The notes under the pieces: generated by a model | Told to the model about the DNA's origin: nothing | What the model saw: only the letters and a program-made list of their open reading frames with translations | Databases searched by the model: none | Position numbers and translations under genes: made by a program | NCBI RefSeq assembly: GCF_904849725.1 | Contig: NC_058522.1 | Span: 231,917,084 to 231,981,083 of the forward strand | Direction: 5' to 3' | Length of the DNA: 64,000 nucleotides | From: Hordeum vulgare subsp. vulgare | Lineage: Eukaryota > Streptophyta > Magnoliopsida > Poales > Poaceae | Part shown: positions 47,316 to 58,618 of the stretch, one piece after another | Position numbering within the stretch: position 1 is the stretch's first letter | How the letters are laid out: each line of letters opens with the position of its first letter

Positions 47316-47940
47316 CTTTGAAATTTTTAGTGACTCTAAGGAAAAGTGAACAAGGCTCAACGGAACTCATAGCAACTACTTCGACAAGTGCCTAGAGACC
47401 ATATCATGCATCAAAACTACTTGGGACCAGCTAAGATTAGCATGAAAAGCTCAAGAACAGGGTCACCAAGGCAGCAAAAATACGCACCGTATAAGGCACT
47501 AGAGCAAAAAGTAATTGGACCAATGGAGGAGTCACATACCAAGGAGAAATTTCCCCAAAACAGTTTGGTGAATGGGGATTTGCACAAGGAGATCGAAAAT
47601 CGCAACAAGAAGAGCAGGAACACATGTTTGAGCTGCGAAACGATTTTTTTGGAGGTAGGAGAAGGAGATGGGAGCTGGAATAAATGGAGAGGGGACACGT
47701 GGGCCCCACAAGCCTGCTAGGCGCGTCCACGGGGTGCCCGCGCCTCCAGGGCTTGTGGCCCACTGGTGCATCCCCCTGACTAGCTCTCCATCTCAGAATT
47801 TTTCAAAAATTCCAGAAACAATCATACTTGATTTTCACGGCATTCGGAGAACTTTTATTTTCGGGACACTTTTCTACGGGACGCAAAAAGCAGAAAACAA
47901 AGAGTTGTGACTCCTTGATTAATCCATCCCATGGTCATCA
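47316..47940 (-). promoter_or_regulatory. LTR-like internal module before the second ORF of S2
   Basis: On the minus strand it repeats the S1 module in order: AAAAGTTCTCCGAA, the GC-rich GGCGCGGGCACC and GGCTTGTGGGGCCCAC motifs, then CTCCTTGGTATGTGAC with a donor-like GTATGT, and an AAATTTCAAAGATAG acceptor-like end shortly before the ATG at 47299. Conservation in two diverged copies of non-coding DNA supports function. No clear TATA box is visible. Confidence 0.55.
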
Positions 47941-48069
47941 AAAGAAATCTGTCAATGAGGTTGATCAAGTCTCCTTGACAAACTTTTTCGAATCGCATGA
48001 AAAAAGAACGGAGAATTTTCAAATAGTCACTAAGTTACCTCAATGGGGATGTGCATATCCCCCCACAAG

Positions 48070-50713
48070 CAAATCATACTTCATCTTAACAGTAGGTATA
48101 GGGCATTCAAAGCTCCCAATAAGAATCGATGAAGTTTTTTCAATAGCATTGATGCAATGTACTCGATATTGTTTCTTCGGAAAGTGCACCGTATGCTCAT
48201 TACCGTTAACATGGAAAGTGACATTGCCTTTGTTGCAATCAATAACAGCCCCTGCAGTGTTTTAAAAGGGTCTTCCAAGGATGACCGCCATGGCATCATC
48301 CTCGGGAATATCCAGAATAACAAAGTCCGTTAAGATAGCAACGTTAGCAACCACAACACGCACATCCTCGCAAATGCCGATAGGGAAAGTAGTTGATTTG
48401 TAGGCCATTTGCAGAGGGATTCCAGTGGGTGACAACTTATCCAGTTCAAGTCTACGATAGAGAGATAGAGGCATAACACTAACACCGGCTCCAAGATCGC
48501 ATAAAGCAGTTCTAACGTAGTTGTCTTTAATGGAGCAGGGTATAGTGGTCACTCCGGGATCACCTAGTTTCTTAGGAGTTCAACCTCAGGTATCCTCCTC
48601 TTATTAGTCACAATATCCTTCATGTACTTAGCATACGGAGCCATTTTGAGCATATCTATGAAACGCATTTGCAGAAAGACAAGTTTAATCATTTCAAAAA
48701 ATCGATCAAAATCCTCATTATCCTTTTCTTGGATGGTTTGGGAGGAAAGGGCATGGGTTTCTCAACCCATGGTTCCCTTTCTTTACCATGATTTCTAGCA
48801 ATGAAGTCGTTCTTATCGTATCTCCTATTCTTAGGTTGTGGGTTATCAAGATCAACAGGTTCAATCTCCACATCCTTATCATTGCTAGGTTGAGCATCAA
48901 CATGAACATCACTATTGATATTATCATTAGGCTCATGTTCATCACCAGATTGTGTTTCGGCATCAGAAACAGAGACATCATTTGGATTCTCAGGTGTAAC
49001 AGCAACAGGGTTGCTAGCGTGCAAGTTCCTATCATATTTCTTCTTCTTTCTAGGATGATTGGTGCCTCGGTGCTAACTCCTTGAGAATCTTGTTCAATTC
49101 TCTTAGGATGACCCTCAGGATACAGAGGTTCCTGGGTCATTCTACCGCCTCTAGTGATAACTCTTACAGAATTGTCATTCAACTCATTGAGCAAGTCATT
49201 TTGAGCCTTAAGTACTTGTTCTACTTGAGTAGTAACCATAGAGGCGTGTTTACTCAAGAGCTTAAGATCATTGACGTTTATGTCTAGACAAGCACTTAAA
49301 TGACTAAGCATACGAGCATTCTGTTCCAATTGTCTGCTAACATAATCATTGAAACATTGTTGTTTGGCAACAAAGTTATCAAATTCATCCAGGCATAAGC
49401 TAGTAGGTTTATCAAAAGGAATATCACTCCCATTGAATCTACGAAGAGAATTTACCTCTACTACCTGTATCGGGTTATCAAGACCATGGATCTCTTCGAT
49501 AGGTGGTAGATTTTTGACATTTTCAGATTTAATGCCTTTCTCTTTCAAAGATTTCTTAGCTTCTTGCATATCTTCAGGACTGAGGAATAGAATACCTATT
49601 TTCTTCGGAGTTGGCTTCGGAGGTGGTTCGGGAATAGTCCAAGCATTTGCATTGCACAAGATATTATTCAATAGGATCTCAGCTTGTTCCATAGTTCGCT
49701 CCCTAAAACACAACTCACACAACTATCTAGGTGGTCCTTAGAAGCATCGGTTAGTCCATTATAGAAGATATCAAGTATTTCATTCTTTTCAAGAGGGTGA
49801 TCAGGCAAAGCATTCAGTAGCTGGACGAGCCTCCCCCAAGCTTGTGGGAGACTCTCTTCTTCAACTTGCGCAAAGTTGTATATTTCCTGCAAGGCAGCTT
49901 GCTTCTTATGGGCAGGGGAATATTTTTCAGATAAGTAGTAGATCATATCCCGGAGACTACACACACAACCAGGAGCAAGAGAAGTGAACCAAGTCTTAGC
50001 ATCATCCTTTGCAAGAAAGGAAACAGCTTAAGGATATATTAGTGGTGGATCTTTTCCTCACTCGTGAATAGGGTGGCTATATCGTGAAGTTTGGTAAGAT
50101 GTGCTACAACCATTTCAGACTCATAACCGTGAAAAGGATAAGATTCGACCAGAGTGATTAACTCAGGATCGACAAAGAATTCATAATCCTTATCGGTCAC
50201 AAAGACAGGTGAAGTAGCAAACTTCGGGTCGTATTTCATCCTAGCGTTCAGAGATTTTTCTTTCCACTTGCGCAGTAAATTCTCAACATCATAGCTATCC
50301 TTACAAGCAAGAAAGTACTAAGCTATCTCTCCCTCCATAATATAACCCTCAGGCATATCAGGCAATTCATATCTAGGAGAGCTAGTTCTAACAGGCAAAA
50401 TAGCAGGTTCTACTTCGATAATCTCAACAGTTTCAAAAACATCATCACATCTAGTAGCAACTCTAGCAATTTGTGAATCAAGGAATGCACCTAGTGGCAA
50501 AGAAGTATCAAGAAAAGCATCATCACAAGCATCATGGATTGCAGAAGTAGCATCATCAAGCACAGGCGACATATCAAAATTTCTAGCAGAAGGTGGTGTC
50601 GCAAACTTACACATAACTGAAGGTGAATCAAGTGCAGAGCTAGATGGCAGTTCCTTACCTGTCCTCGTAGTTGAGGGCAAGACTTTAGTTTTTGGATATC
50701 TCGGATTCCTCAT
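48070..50713 (-). pseudogene. gag-pro: Fused gag-protease ORF of S2, several breaks
   Basis: The start is MRNPRYPKTKVLP (ATG at 50713), equivalent to the S1 start. The capsid carries FATSPVFVTDKDYEFFVDPEL, a stop after EGEIA (near 50318) and a frameshift near 50010 at the KLFPF block. The next open part (49964-49668) has YYLSEKYSPAHKKQAALQEI and FYNGLTDASKDHLDS. The linker continues to about 48600. The protease (48552-48070) has CDLGAGVSVMPLSLY and AVILGRPF, after which loss of one T shifts the frame near 48262. At the three codons that are stops in S1 this copy has sense codons, and the reverse holds for its own stops. Confidence 0.82.
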
Positions 50714-50764
50714 AGTGATCAGCAGACGTAAATCCCAAGTGACTGAGAGAATATAGCTATGCCT

Positions 50765-50782
50765 CCCCGTCAACGGCGCCAG
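50765..50782 (-). other. Primer-binding site of S2, tRNA-Asp type
   Basis: The minus strand reads TGGCGCCGTTGACGGGGA, with one base changed from the usual site. It lies 11 bases after the LTR end at 50794. Confidence 0.8.
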
Positions 50783-50793
50783 AAAATAGTCTT

Positions 50794-52241
50794 GATAACC
50801 CACAAGTATAGGGGATCGCAACAGTTTTCAAGGGTAGAGTATTCCACCCAAATTTGTTGATTCGACACAAGGGGAAGCCAAAGAATATTCTCGAGTATTA
50901 GCAGTTGAGTTGTCAATTCAACCACACCTGAAAGACTTAGTATCTGCAACAAACTATCAGTAATAGAGTAGTGTGATAGCACCAGTAGCAATGGTAACAG
51001 TAGCAGCAGTGACAGGAGTAGCAGTAACTGTAGCAGCAGTGATAGTAGTAGTGATAGAGTAACAATAGCAGCAGTGAAAGTAGTAGTAGCAAAGTAACGT
51101 AGCAAGGAAAAGTAGGAAAAACTCGTAGGCATTGGATCGGTGATGGATAATTATGCCGGATGATATTCATCATGCAACAGTTATAACAAAAAGAGATATG
51201 TAACTAGCTCCAGTTCGTCAATGTAATGTAGGCATGTATTCCGTATATAGTCATACATGCTTAGGGAAAAGAACTTGCATGGCATCTATTGTCCATCCCT
51301 CCTGTGGCAGCGGGGTCCCAATGGAAACTACGGGATATTAAGGTTCTCCTTTTAATAGAGAACCGGAACAAAGCATTAACACTCAGTGAATACATGAACT
51401 CCTCATACTATGGTCATCTCCGGGAGTGGTTCCGGCTATTGTCACTCCGGGGTTGCCGGGTCATAACACATAGTAGGTGACTACAACTTGCAAGATAGGA
51501 TCAAGAACACACATATATTGACGAGAACATAATAGGTTCAGATCTGAAATCATGGCACTCGGGGCCTAGTGACAAGCATTAAGCATAGCAAAGTAGTAGC
51601 AACATCAATCTCAGAACATAGTGGATACTAGGGATCAATCCCCGTCAAAACTAACTCGATTACATGATAGATCTCATCCAACCCATCACCGTCCATCAAG
51701 ACCATGATGAGATTAATCACGAACGGTGAAGAGCATCATGGAATTGGCGATGAAGGAAGGTTGGTGATGACGATGGCGACGATCTCCCCTCTCCGTAGCT
51801 CAGAACGGACTCCAGATGTGCCCTCTAGAGGAAGAACATGTGGTGGTGGCGCCTCTGTATCGTAAAACACGAAGAACTCCTCTCCTTGATTTTTTTTCCG
51901 GACGAAAGGGACTAAATAGAGCTGGAGTTGGAGGCGGCGGAGTTCCGAGGACCCCATAAGCCTGCTAGGCGCGGCCAGGGGGGCCCGTGCCTGGTGGGCT
52001 TGCGGGATCCTCGCTCCACCCTCCGGTTGATTCTTGTGCCAATATTTTTTATATATTCCACAAAAAATCCTCATAAATTTCCAGGTCATTCCGAGAACTT
52101 TTATTTCTGCGCAAAAACAACACCATGGCAATTCTGCTGAAAACAGCGTTAGTCCGGGTTAGTTCCATTCAAATCATGCAAATTAGTGTCCAAAACAAGG
52201 GCAAAAGAGTTTGCAATAGTAGATACGACGGATACGTATCA
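50794..52241 (-). repeat. 5' LTR of S2
   Basis: This 1448-bp LTR is complete, with TGATAC at 52241 and TTATCA at 50794 on the minus strand. The GTAGCA-type simple repeat lies at about 50960-51100. Confidence 0.88.
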
Positions 52242-52390
52242 GCGAGGCACAGGTCGCCGGTGCGAGGAGGGGCACGGGACGAAGACACCTGGAGCGGGCA
52301 CGCGGGGGCTCGACTTTTGCGTGGTCAAGGGTGGCTGGCTTGCCATCCACTAGCTGGATGGATGAAGATGGCTTCGATTGCTTGGCAGAC
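52242..52390. mobile_element. Left fragment of LTR-like family X
   Basis: This GC-rich piece is cut on the left by S2 and on the right by the solo LTR at 52391. It appears continuous with 56574-57335 once the solo LTR is removed. No coding region is supported. Confidence 0.45.
52386..52390 (+). repeat. Left target-site duplication of solo LTR (imperfect)
   Basis: CAGAC here and CAGGC at 56574-56578 differ at one base. Confidence 0.55.
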
Positions 52391-54024
52391 TGTCACACCC
52401 TGTTTTTCCTATCACTTGTCTTTATTGTAAAATTCTGAGCTTGTTAAAACTTTTTCAAAACTAATGTTGTGAGTACCATGATTGACATTGTATGCTTGCA
52501 TGCTTGATCATGTGAGGTTTTAAAACCCTAAATTCCTTTTGGTATTTTACTAATTTCCAAAAACCTTTGATAACCAAAGTAAAACCACCTTGAGTTGCAC
52601 TGCATGTATTTGATAACAAGTAGTGCTACTACTCATATTTGGTAATCTGATTTTTACCTATCTTTATATTTCAAAACCACAAAAATAATTATTTTTGTGA
52701 GTATTTTCCTAATTAAATAACCTGTCCATTTCTAAGGTTAGAATTGATATTCCAACATGGAAAAATACTTTTCTGCTTTGGAAAAATCTGATTAAATTTA
52801 GAGATGGTCAAAAGGACATATATTTTCCATACATAAGATTTTAAACCCCATTTTATATTATAGTTATTGAATAAAACTATAAAAGCTATTCTGTCTGTTT
52901 TGGCATTTTGAAATATTTCCAAAGGAAATATTCTCAATAAATTCCTAGAAAATTCCAGTGATGTCCCTAAGCCTTGTTTGGTGTCCACATAAAGTTTCAC
53001 CTTGATCAAAGGTGGATAAGGACCCCAAATAACCCAAAAACCCTATCTGTCCATAATCAAGTTAGAGCAACTCTACATAGCAAAGTTTGTCCAATGGGGC
53101 TAAAACTTTGCAGGAGTGCCTAACACCTAAAATGAGGGTTCTACACTAAAAATGGGATTTGTGGGACTTAGTTTGCCCACACTCCCTTTGGAAGGAACAG
53201 ATCTGGTCATATTGGAGTGATTTCAAGTTTACAAAGCTAAACTTGTCCTTTGGAGCTCAAATTTGGTGGAACTCCATGGTTTACCACCAAAACCAAACCT
53301 GTTAAGTCTCAGCACCAGTGGTGGGGTGCAACCCCCTGTGACCACTGTCGAACACCTTCTGACAGATAGGAAAAAACCACCTTAGCCACAACTAAACCAA
53401 ACTCCTTTGCTTCAAACAATTAGATTAAGTAGCCAGCACCTGTATCTAACCCCAATCCACTGGCCCCTCATTGGTTCAAAGTGGAAAGGCCAAAAAACCC
53501 AATTTAGACCTCACTTCATGACTGACAACACCAGTATTTCTTGCCTCCTTTGACCAGCTGAAGCTCCCACTAAAACCAAATGGCTAGCCACACCCCCAGC
53601 AAGTGCTAGGACATGCTAGACATGTCCAAAGTGCCTCACAGCGCACCAGCATGCCGTGGCATGCCAAAACTGCACTCTGGGCGCACTACAGGGAGTCATC
53701 GAGGTGGGGGCGATGCCCTCGGCCAATTCCAGCCTCCCCCGAGATGTCCAACCTCCTCCCCGACAACCCCTCTGCGTCGGGCAAGCCTTAGGGCCCCTCC
53801 TCTCTCGCGCTAGAGCTCGCGCGACGCGTGCACGCGCGCTCCAGACTGGGCCAAGCTTGCGTGGCCATGAATGCGTGGCTCTCCTCTCTCTCTCTGCTGC
53901 AGACGGTTCGGGCAGTCCAATACCACGTCCTGAGACCGTGGTTTCAACCCCAATGTCTCTCTGTACCCCCATGCGCACCACGGTGAGTCACAGGCGCTCC
54001 CAATTCTGTTCACCGTCGCGGGCC

Positions 54025-54032
54025 TATAAATA
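54025..54032 (+). promoter_or_regulatory. TATA box of solo LTR
   Basis: TATAAATA occurs in GGCCTATAAATAGCCC, followed by a GC-rich leader in the same layout as the G1 LTR. Confidence 0.7.
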
Positions 54033-54326
54033 GCCCTCCCTAGCCACCTCCCTAGCCACCCCAGCAAACCGGCAGAGCCCCGGTGCTCGAGATCGACCGA
54101 GGCCCCTCCGCCTCGGAGCTCCGGTCGATCTCCGGCTACACGTCAGCTCCTGCGCCCCTCGACCCACCAAACTGACCCCCTTGACCGCAGGAAGCTTTCC
54201 CCCAACTCGCCCGAGCTTTTCCGTGTCTCTAGCCACCCCCTCGACCACTTCCCGAAACCCCTCTACCACGGCCTCCTCGTCGCCGGCGAACCCCTGCCTC
54301 CCCGTCGTTGTTTCGACCACCAGCAG

Positions 54327-55027
54327 GTAGGCGACGGTCAGGCGGACCCATTCCTGTGTTTATTGGAGCTTGAGCACGTCGGCAACCTCGCCGGCGTCCT
54401 CCTCCTCCTCTCTGGCCGAAGGTACGAGACGACCCCGACAGGTGTGCCCCACCTGTCGGTGGCCCAGCCTCCACCACCACGCTGGCCTCGGCCACTGACC
54501 GCAGGGCCCCGCGCGTCAGGTTCAAACCTGACGGCGCGCACACCTCGGCAGGGCGTCGGCTGGCCATGGGCCAGCCCAGCTCTGGGCTGAGCCAGGCCAG
54601 GAGCTGGCCTGTTTTTCTTTTCATTTTAAACCTGGATTTCTAAGATTTTTATAAAAACATTTAACCAGTGTAAAAATATAATTCTTCCACTGTTATTTTT
54701 CTAAAAATGTGTTGTATTTAATGGTATGCTTAGATGAATTTTTCCAGCAACTATTCTATTTTACAATATTAAAAAGGGCTAAAATGGAATAGTTTTGCTT
54801 CTGCTTGGTTGTTTTCAAAAATATTGCTTCAAGGAAAATTAAGACAAATATTTTTAAAATAATATCTTAGATTTATCAGTAATAGGGAAGATTTTTAAAA
54901 TGACTTTGTGGACTGTTTCTGTGTGAGCTATTTCTTATTTATTGTTTTATCAATGATAGAAAATCCGTGTGATGAGGGAATCGGAGCGGAAGACCTCGAA
55001 GACCCCGGATACTTAGCTGACCAAGGC
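54327..55027 (+). other. Possible leader intron and short exon in solo LTR
   Basis: A donor-like CAG/GTAGGC (54327) and an acceptor-like TGATAG (ending 54959) bound 633 bases of T-rich DNA. The following 66 bases (54960-55025), potentially coding an acidic peptide such as EDLEDPGYLADQ, end at CCAAG/GCAAGC, again a GC-type donor. Confidence 0.42.
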
Positions 55028-55935
55028 AAGCAGCCCTTTGACCTTGACTGAGCATATGTTACTTTGCATGTTATAATAGCAAGTATTCCCGTTGCATATG
55101 ATCATAAGTGCCGGTAATCATTTGATATGATTTTACCGAAGGCTCCCCAAAGCACATGCATTGAGCTTGACCCTACCCCTTGAGGGTCATGCTAATACCA
55201 TGTTGACAAGTAAAAGTAGCAGTAGTACTATCATGATCATGATGTTGTCATAAAGCAAGAGTTTATGAAAAACCTGTCGGGTGCCACTAATGCCCGAGGG
55301 TGATGATGAGTTAGGTGGTCACTTTTGGTGAAGTGATGCACCCAGTATTTGTGTGAGTAACGTTTCGGAAATGGGATTAGATTTAGGATGTGTCGACCAT
55401 CCCAACCTTACCAGTACAACCACGTTACCCCTTATGGGACAGGGCTATGTTAATTACTCTGGTCGGTACTAGCAAAGAGCCACATTACTAGTGGCGGGAG
55501 TGATTTGTGGTCACTCTCGTGATGGGGTCGTGCCGGGTAGGACGACTATGCCATTTTTATGAGTTCCACTCACACCGTTGGTGCCCGCATGGTTGGTACT
55601 GTCGAGAGTTGGTGCTCGTAAGACGTACAACATGTGGAATGGGTACCAATCGAGTGGACCTCTTTGTCTAGTATCGTCAGGGGAAAGGAATTTATCGGGT
55701 ACTTACCTCGGGTATGTGATATACCGCGAGTCGTGGATGACACGAAAGTTTCCCGGATCTCGTGGGTCCAGCGTACTACCTGTGCAGAGTGTAAACTATT
55801 CGAATAGTCGTGTCCATGGTCAAGGACAGTTGGGTAATCCTGCTTATACTACGTCCTGATATTTCCGCATAAACCAAGTGTGTGTGAGTGAGTGTGTGTG
55901 GTGTTGGAAAAAGGTGTTGTTATGAAAGTAATATA

Positions 55936-56079
55936 ACCAAGTTCGGTGACTTGGCATATAGGGTGAACCCGGATGGTTCATCCCTCAACTGATATATTGA
56001 GGATATGACCAAGTTCGATGACTTGGCATATAGGGTGAACTCGGATGGTTCAGCCCTTAGCAGATATGTTGATATCTGT
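55936..56079 (+). repeat. 72-bp tandem duplication in solo LTR
   Basis: Two adjacent copies (55936-56007 and 56008-56079) share GACTTGGCATATAGGGTGAA and the GGATGGTTCA block, diverging mainly at the end. Confidence 0.85.
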
Positions 56080-56573
56080 AACCTGTTCTTCAAGAGTAAT
56101 TCTGTAACTTGATGCATATTCATGATCATTCTACCCAGTGAGTTATACAAGAGATGCATGATATTGTTATACTTCACTTTCATTATTCACATCTTGGGAT
56201 GTTTGCGAGTACATTCAAAGTACTCATTGGCTTGCCACTGGTTATGTTATTGACCAGACATGGAAGCACCGGAGTTTGGAGATGAGTATGTCTTCGACGA
56301 CACCCCTACGAACTAGGACGCTTCCGAGTCAGAATGCCTATCGGTGTAGGCTTGATGGCATGGGCACCCGCTTAGCCCCTTTGTTTTCCGCTATTAGTGT
56401 ATCCGTGTGATTTGGCCTTAGGCCCTGTCTTGTGAACTTGACCTTTTGGTCACGTGTTGTAATAATCGGTACTCGGATGTAAGACTCTTTATTCAGTATC
56501 TGTGTTCGGTGAGCATTGATCTCTGGGATCACTGAGCATGGCGATTCTCGACTAGTAAGTCGGGGTCCCCACA

Positions 56574-57335
56574 CAGGCCAAACGAGGAAGGTGGTTGGGT
56601 TGGCTCGGGATGTGGGAGGATCTCGAGGTGGGATATGTCGTTGGCTTGATCCAGAGTCACTATAAATAGCAAACAGTTTTTAAATGGGGTATAATAAGAG
56701 CCCTCCGATTTAGATCGGACAGCCAATAAAATTAGGTTAGGAAGACCAATTGACAAACTGATGACGGTTTAGGGTAAAACGGGGTTGATCCGGATGCAAC
56801 TGTCACGACTGTATGATTCGGATCCGGGGGAGTTTAGGGCTAGGTTGCGGGCAGGTTGGTGCAGTGTGCAGAGCTTCTAGGCGGGAATGAGAGGCAAAAC
56901 GGCAACCCGGCGACATCGTTTAAAATACCGAAACATCGGACAATTGACCGACTATAGTGCCGCTATAGGTTTAACGTTTTAGGTATGAAACAAACTCCGA
57001 TTGCGACGAAATTTGGCAGGCGGCCTACCTACACTAAAATAAGACCGCACAAAACGTTTGAACCCAATCAAAGAATGTTATATATACATTTTTTTAAACA
57101 CTATTTTTAATTATGTCGTAGCCGCGTGCGTGTGTAAAGGTGTCGAAATGGTCAATGACGAAAACAAAGAGAACTCGCAACTCGAACGGATGGAAGTTTG
57201 AAAAACTGATGACAATGGAGTGCCGATGCAATGCAGATGATATGCATGATGTGATGATGAATGCGACAAACAAATAATCACACGACGGCAACGGAATAAA
57301 AGGGGAATCTACTAGAGTGTCGGTCTCGGGCTTTT
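56574..57335. mobile_element. Right fragment of LTR-like family X
   Basis: About 760 bases follow the solo LTR, ending in a GAGTGTCGGTCTCGGGC phrase just before U2 copy B. Its first five bases double as the right target repeat (56574-56578). There is no conserved coding region. From memory the sequence resembles the 3' part of a Triticeae gypsy LTR; the terminal bases appear lost at the junction. Confidence 0.5.
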
Positions 57336-57761
57336 ACAAAATGGCTAGGGTTCTGTCTGAGATCAAACTCGGTGGTGCCGAAATGGGAAAGTTGGTGGCA
57401 CCGATTTTGAGTGTGTGGTATTGGACAGAATGGTTATGTGGGAAAAATTACTAAGTATTTTGGTGGCTAACTTTGAGCACTTGAGCAACCAGTTCATTTT
57501 AATACCTCACGCCTTTTTAATAGTATTGGCTTTCCTATGGACTAAAAAGTGATTTATCACAAATATAAAATGAAGAGTCTTCTAGCTTGAAGCTTGAGCC
57601 AATCTTATTCCTTTGTTGCATCAAGGGGTATCTCCACATAAGCCTTTAGCCAAAGCATCTTTTGGACTTTTCTGAAATATACTTGGATAAACATATTAGT
57701 CCAATGATGCATATGTTGTGATCAATTATCAAAACCACCCTAGGGAGACATTGTGCTTTCA
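57336..57761 (-). repeat. Truncated 3' LTR of U2 copy B
   Basis: It matches 39773-40197 of copy A and ends at GTGCTTTCA. The remaining ~1.1 kb of the LTR is missing on the left. Confidence 0.75.
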
Positions 57762-57775
57762 ATCTCCCCCTTTTT
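57762..57775 (-). other. Polypurine tract of U2 copy B
   Basis: The minus strand reads AAAAAGGGGGAGAT directly before the LTR start at 57761, identical to 40198-40211 in copy A. Confidence 0.75.
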
Positions 57776-58618
57776 GGTAATTGATGACAACATATAGATC
57801 AAAGCTTCGACAAAAAGATATAATCAATGATTAGCATTGACGCTTTGAGAAGTATGTGAAAAGCAAGATCTCCCCCTAAATTTGTGCATTATTTAAAATT
57901 AGCGTTTGAATGCAAATGCATAATCAATTAGGATCATGGGTCACTCTTCCATGTCACATACATCTTGGTGGTGCGCATACAAGATAAGAATGAATAGTAA
58001 TGCACATGACACCGACAGGATAAGTGAACGATCATCACATGGAAAGCATAAAAGATAATAACGTAGCATCAACCAAGCCGAGCGTATGATCAAACACAGG
58101 TAACTGGATAAGGTCATCCAAAATACCAAAGTTTTTAAAAACCAAATGAGAGCAAATAAAGTCAAAATCTCTCTCTCTCTCTCAAAGCCCTATGATCTAT
58201 ACATTTCTCCTCCTTTGTCAACAAGTTACCAAAAAGTTCAAAAGTATAGAGCTAATCGTCTCTCTGGGCAGCTGATGATGGAGTCGATAGAAGAGCGTCC
58301 ACGAAGGTTTGTGTTGAGTGTCTTGGAGCTAGAGGAGTGGATACTGGAGGTGCTTGAGGTGGAGCTGGAGCTAAAGGTGCAGATGCTTGAGCTGATGAAG
58401 TCCGTCTTATCTACAGAGCTCATACAACAACTGACCTAGGCATAGTGTTGAAACGAGTGCTAGTGCGAGGAGGCGACTCTTCATCATCACTTGTAGAGCT
58501 GGGTGTCTTCACACCGTCAACTTCATTCTTAAGCTGATCAACACTCATAGATTCTCAGTCACTTTGATGTCCAAATCATGGAACTTTGTTTCGATGATTC
58601 TCCCCAAACTCTTTAATT
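57776..58618 (-). other. 3' non-coding region of U2 copy B
   Basis: This region lies between the second ORF and the polypurine tract. 57776-58480 is shared with copy A (40212-40919). A short Leu/Glu-rich open stretch on the plus strand (58146-58439) is antisense and has no support as a gene. Confidence 0.6.

Larger units (their letters stand above)
43019..52241 (-). mobile_element. Sabrina-like element S2, minus strand, 3' LTR truncated
   Basis: The 5' LTR is 50794-52241 and the 3' LTR 43019-44312, both starting TGATAC on the minus strand. The 3' LTR lacks its last ~147 bases, so the left end is a deletion junction and no target duplication can be checked. Gene order equals S1: tRNA-Asp PBS (50765-50782), gag-protease (50713 to about 48070), LTR-like module (47940-47316), second ORF (47299-46226), then a 3' region of about 1.9 kb that is longer than in S1. 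No reverse transcriptase or integrase is present. Confidence 0.87.
52391..56573 (+). mobile_element. Solo long gypsy-type LTR (4.2 kb)
   Basis: It starts TGTCACACCCTGTTTTTCC and ends TCGGGGTCCCCACA, with near-matching 5-bp flanks CAGAC/CAGGC and no internal domain on either side, so a solo LTR is the simplest reading. It has a TATA box (54025-54032), a GC-rich leader to about 54620, a T-rich intron-like stretch and a late block containing GTGTCCATGGTCAAGGAC, which resembles GTGTCCACGGTCATGGAC of the G1 LTRs. It is therefore a related family. GC-rich open frames at 53616-54624 on both strands are compositional. Confidence 0.75.

Noticed and set aside
48788..49741. Plus-strand open frames of 68-130 codons
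   Set aside because: They are shadows of the minus-strand S2 gag-protease.
53616..54624. Open frames of 98-131 codons on both strands
   Set aside because: They are in the GC-rich leader of the solo LTR. They overlap on opposite strands and show no domain.
57094..57291. 65-codon minus-strand frame
   Set aside because: It is in LTR-like family X sequence, with no similarity to a known domain and no regulatory context.
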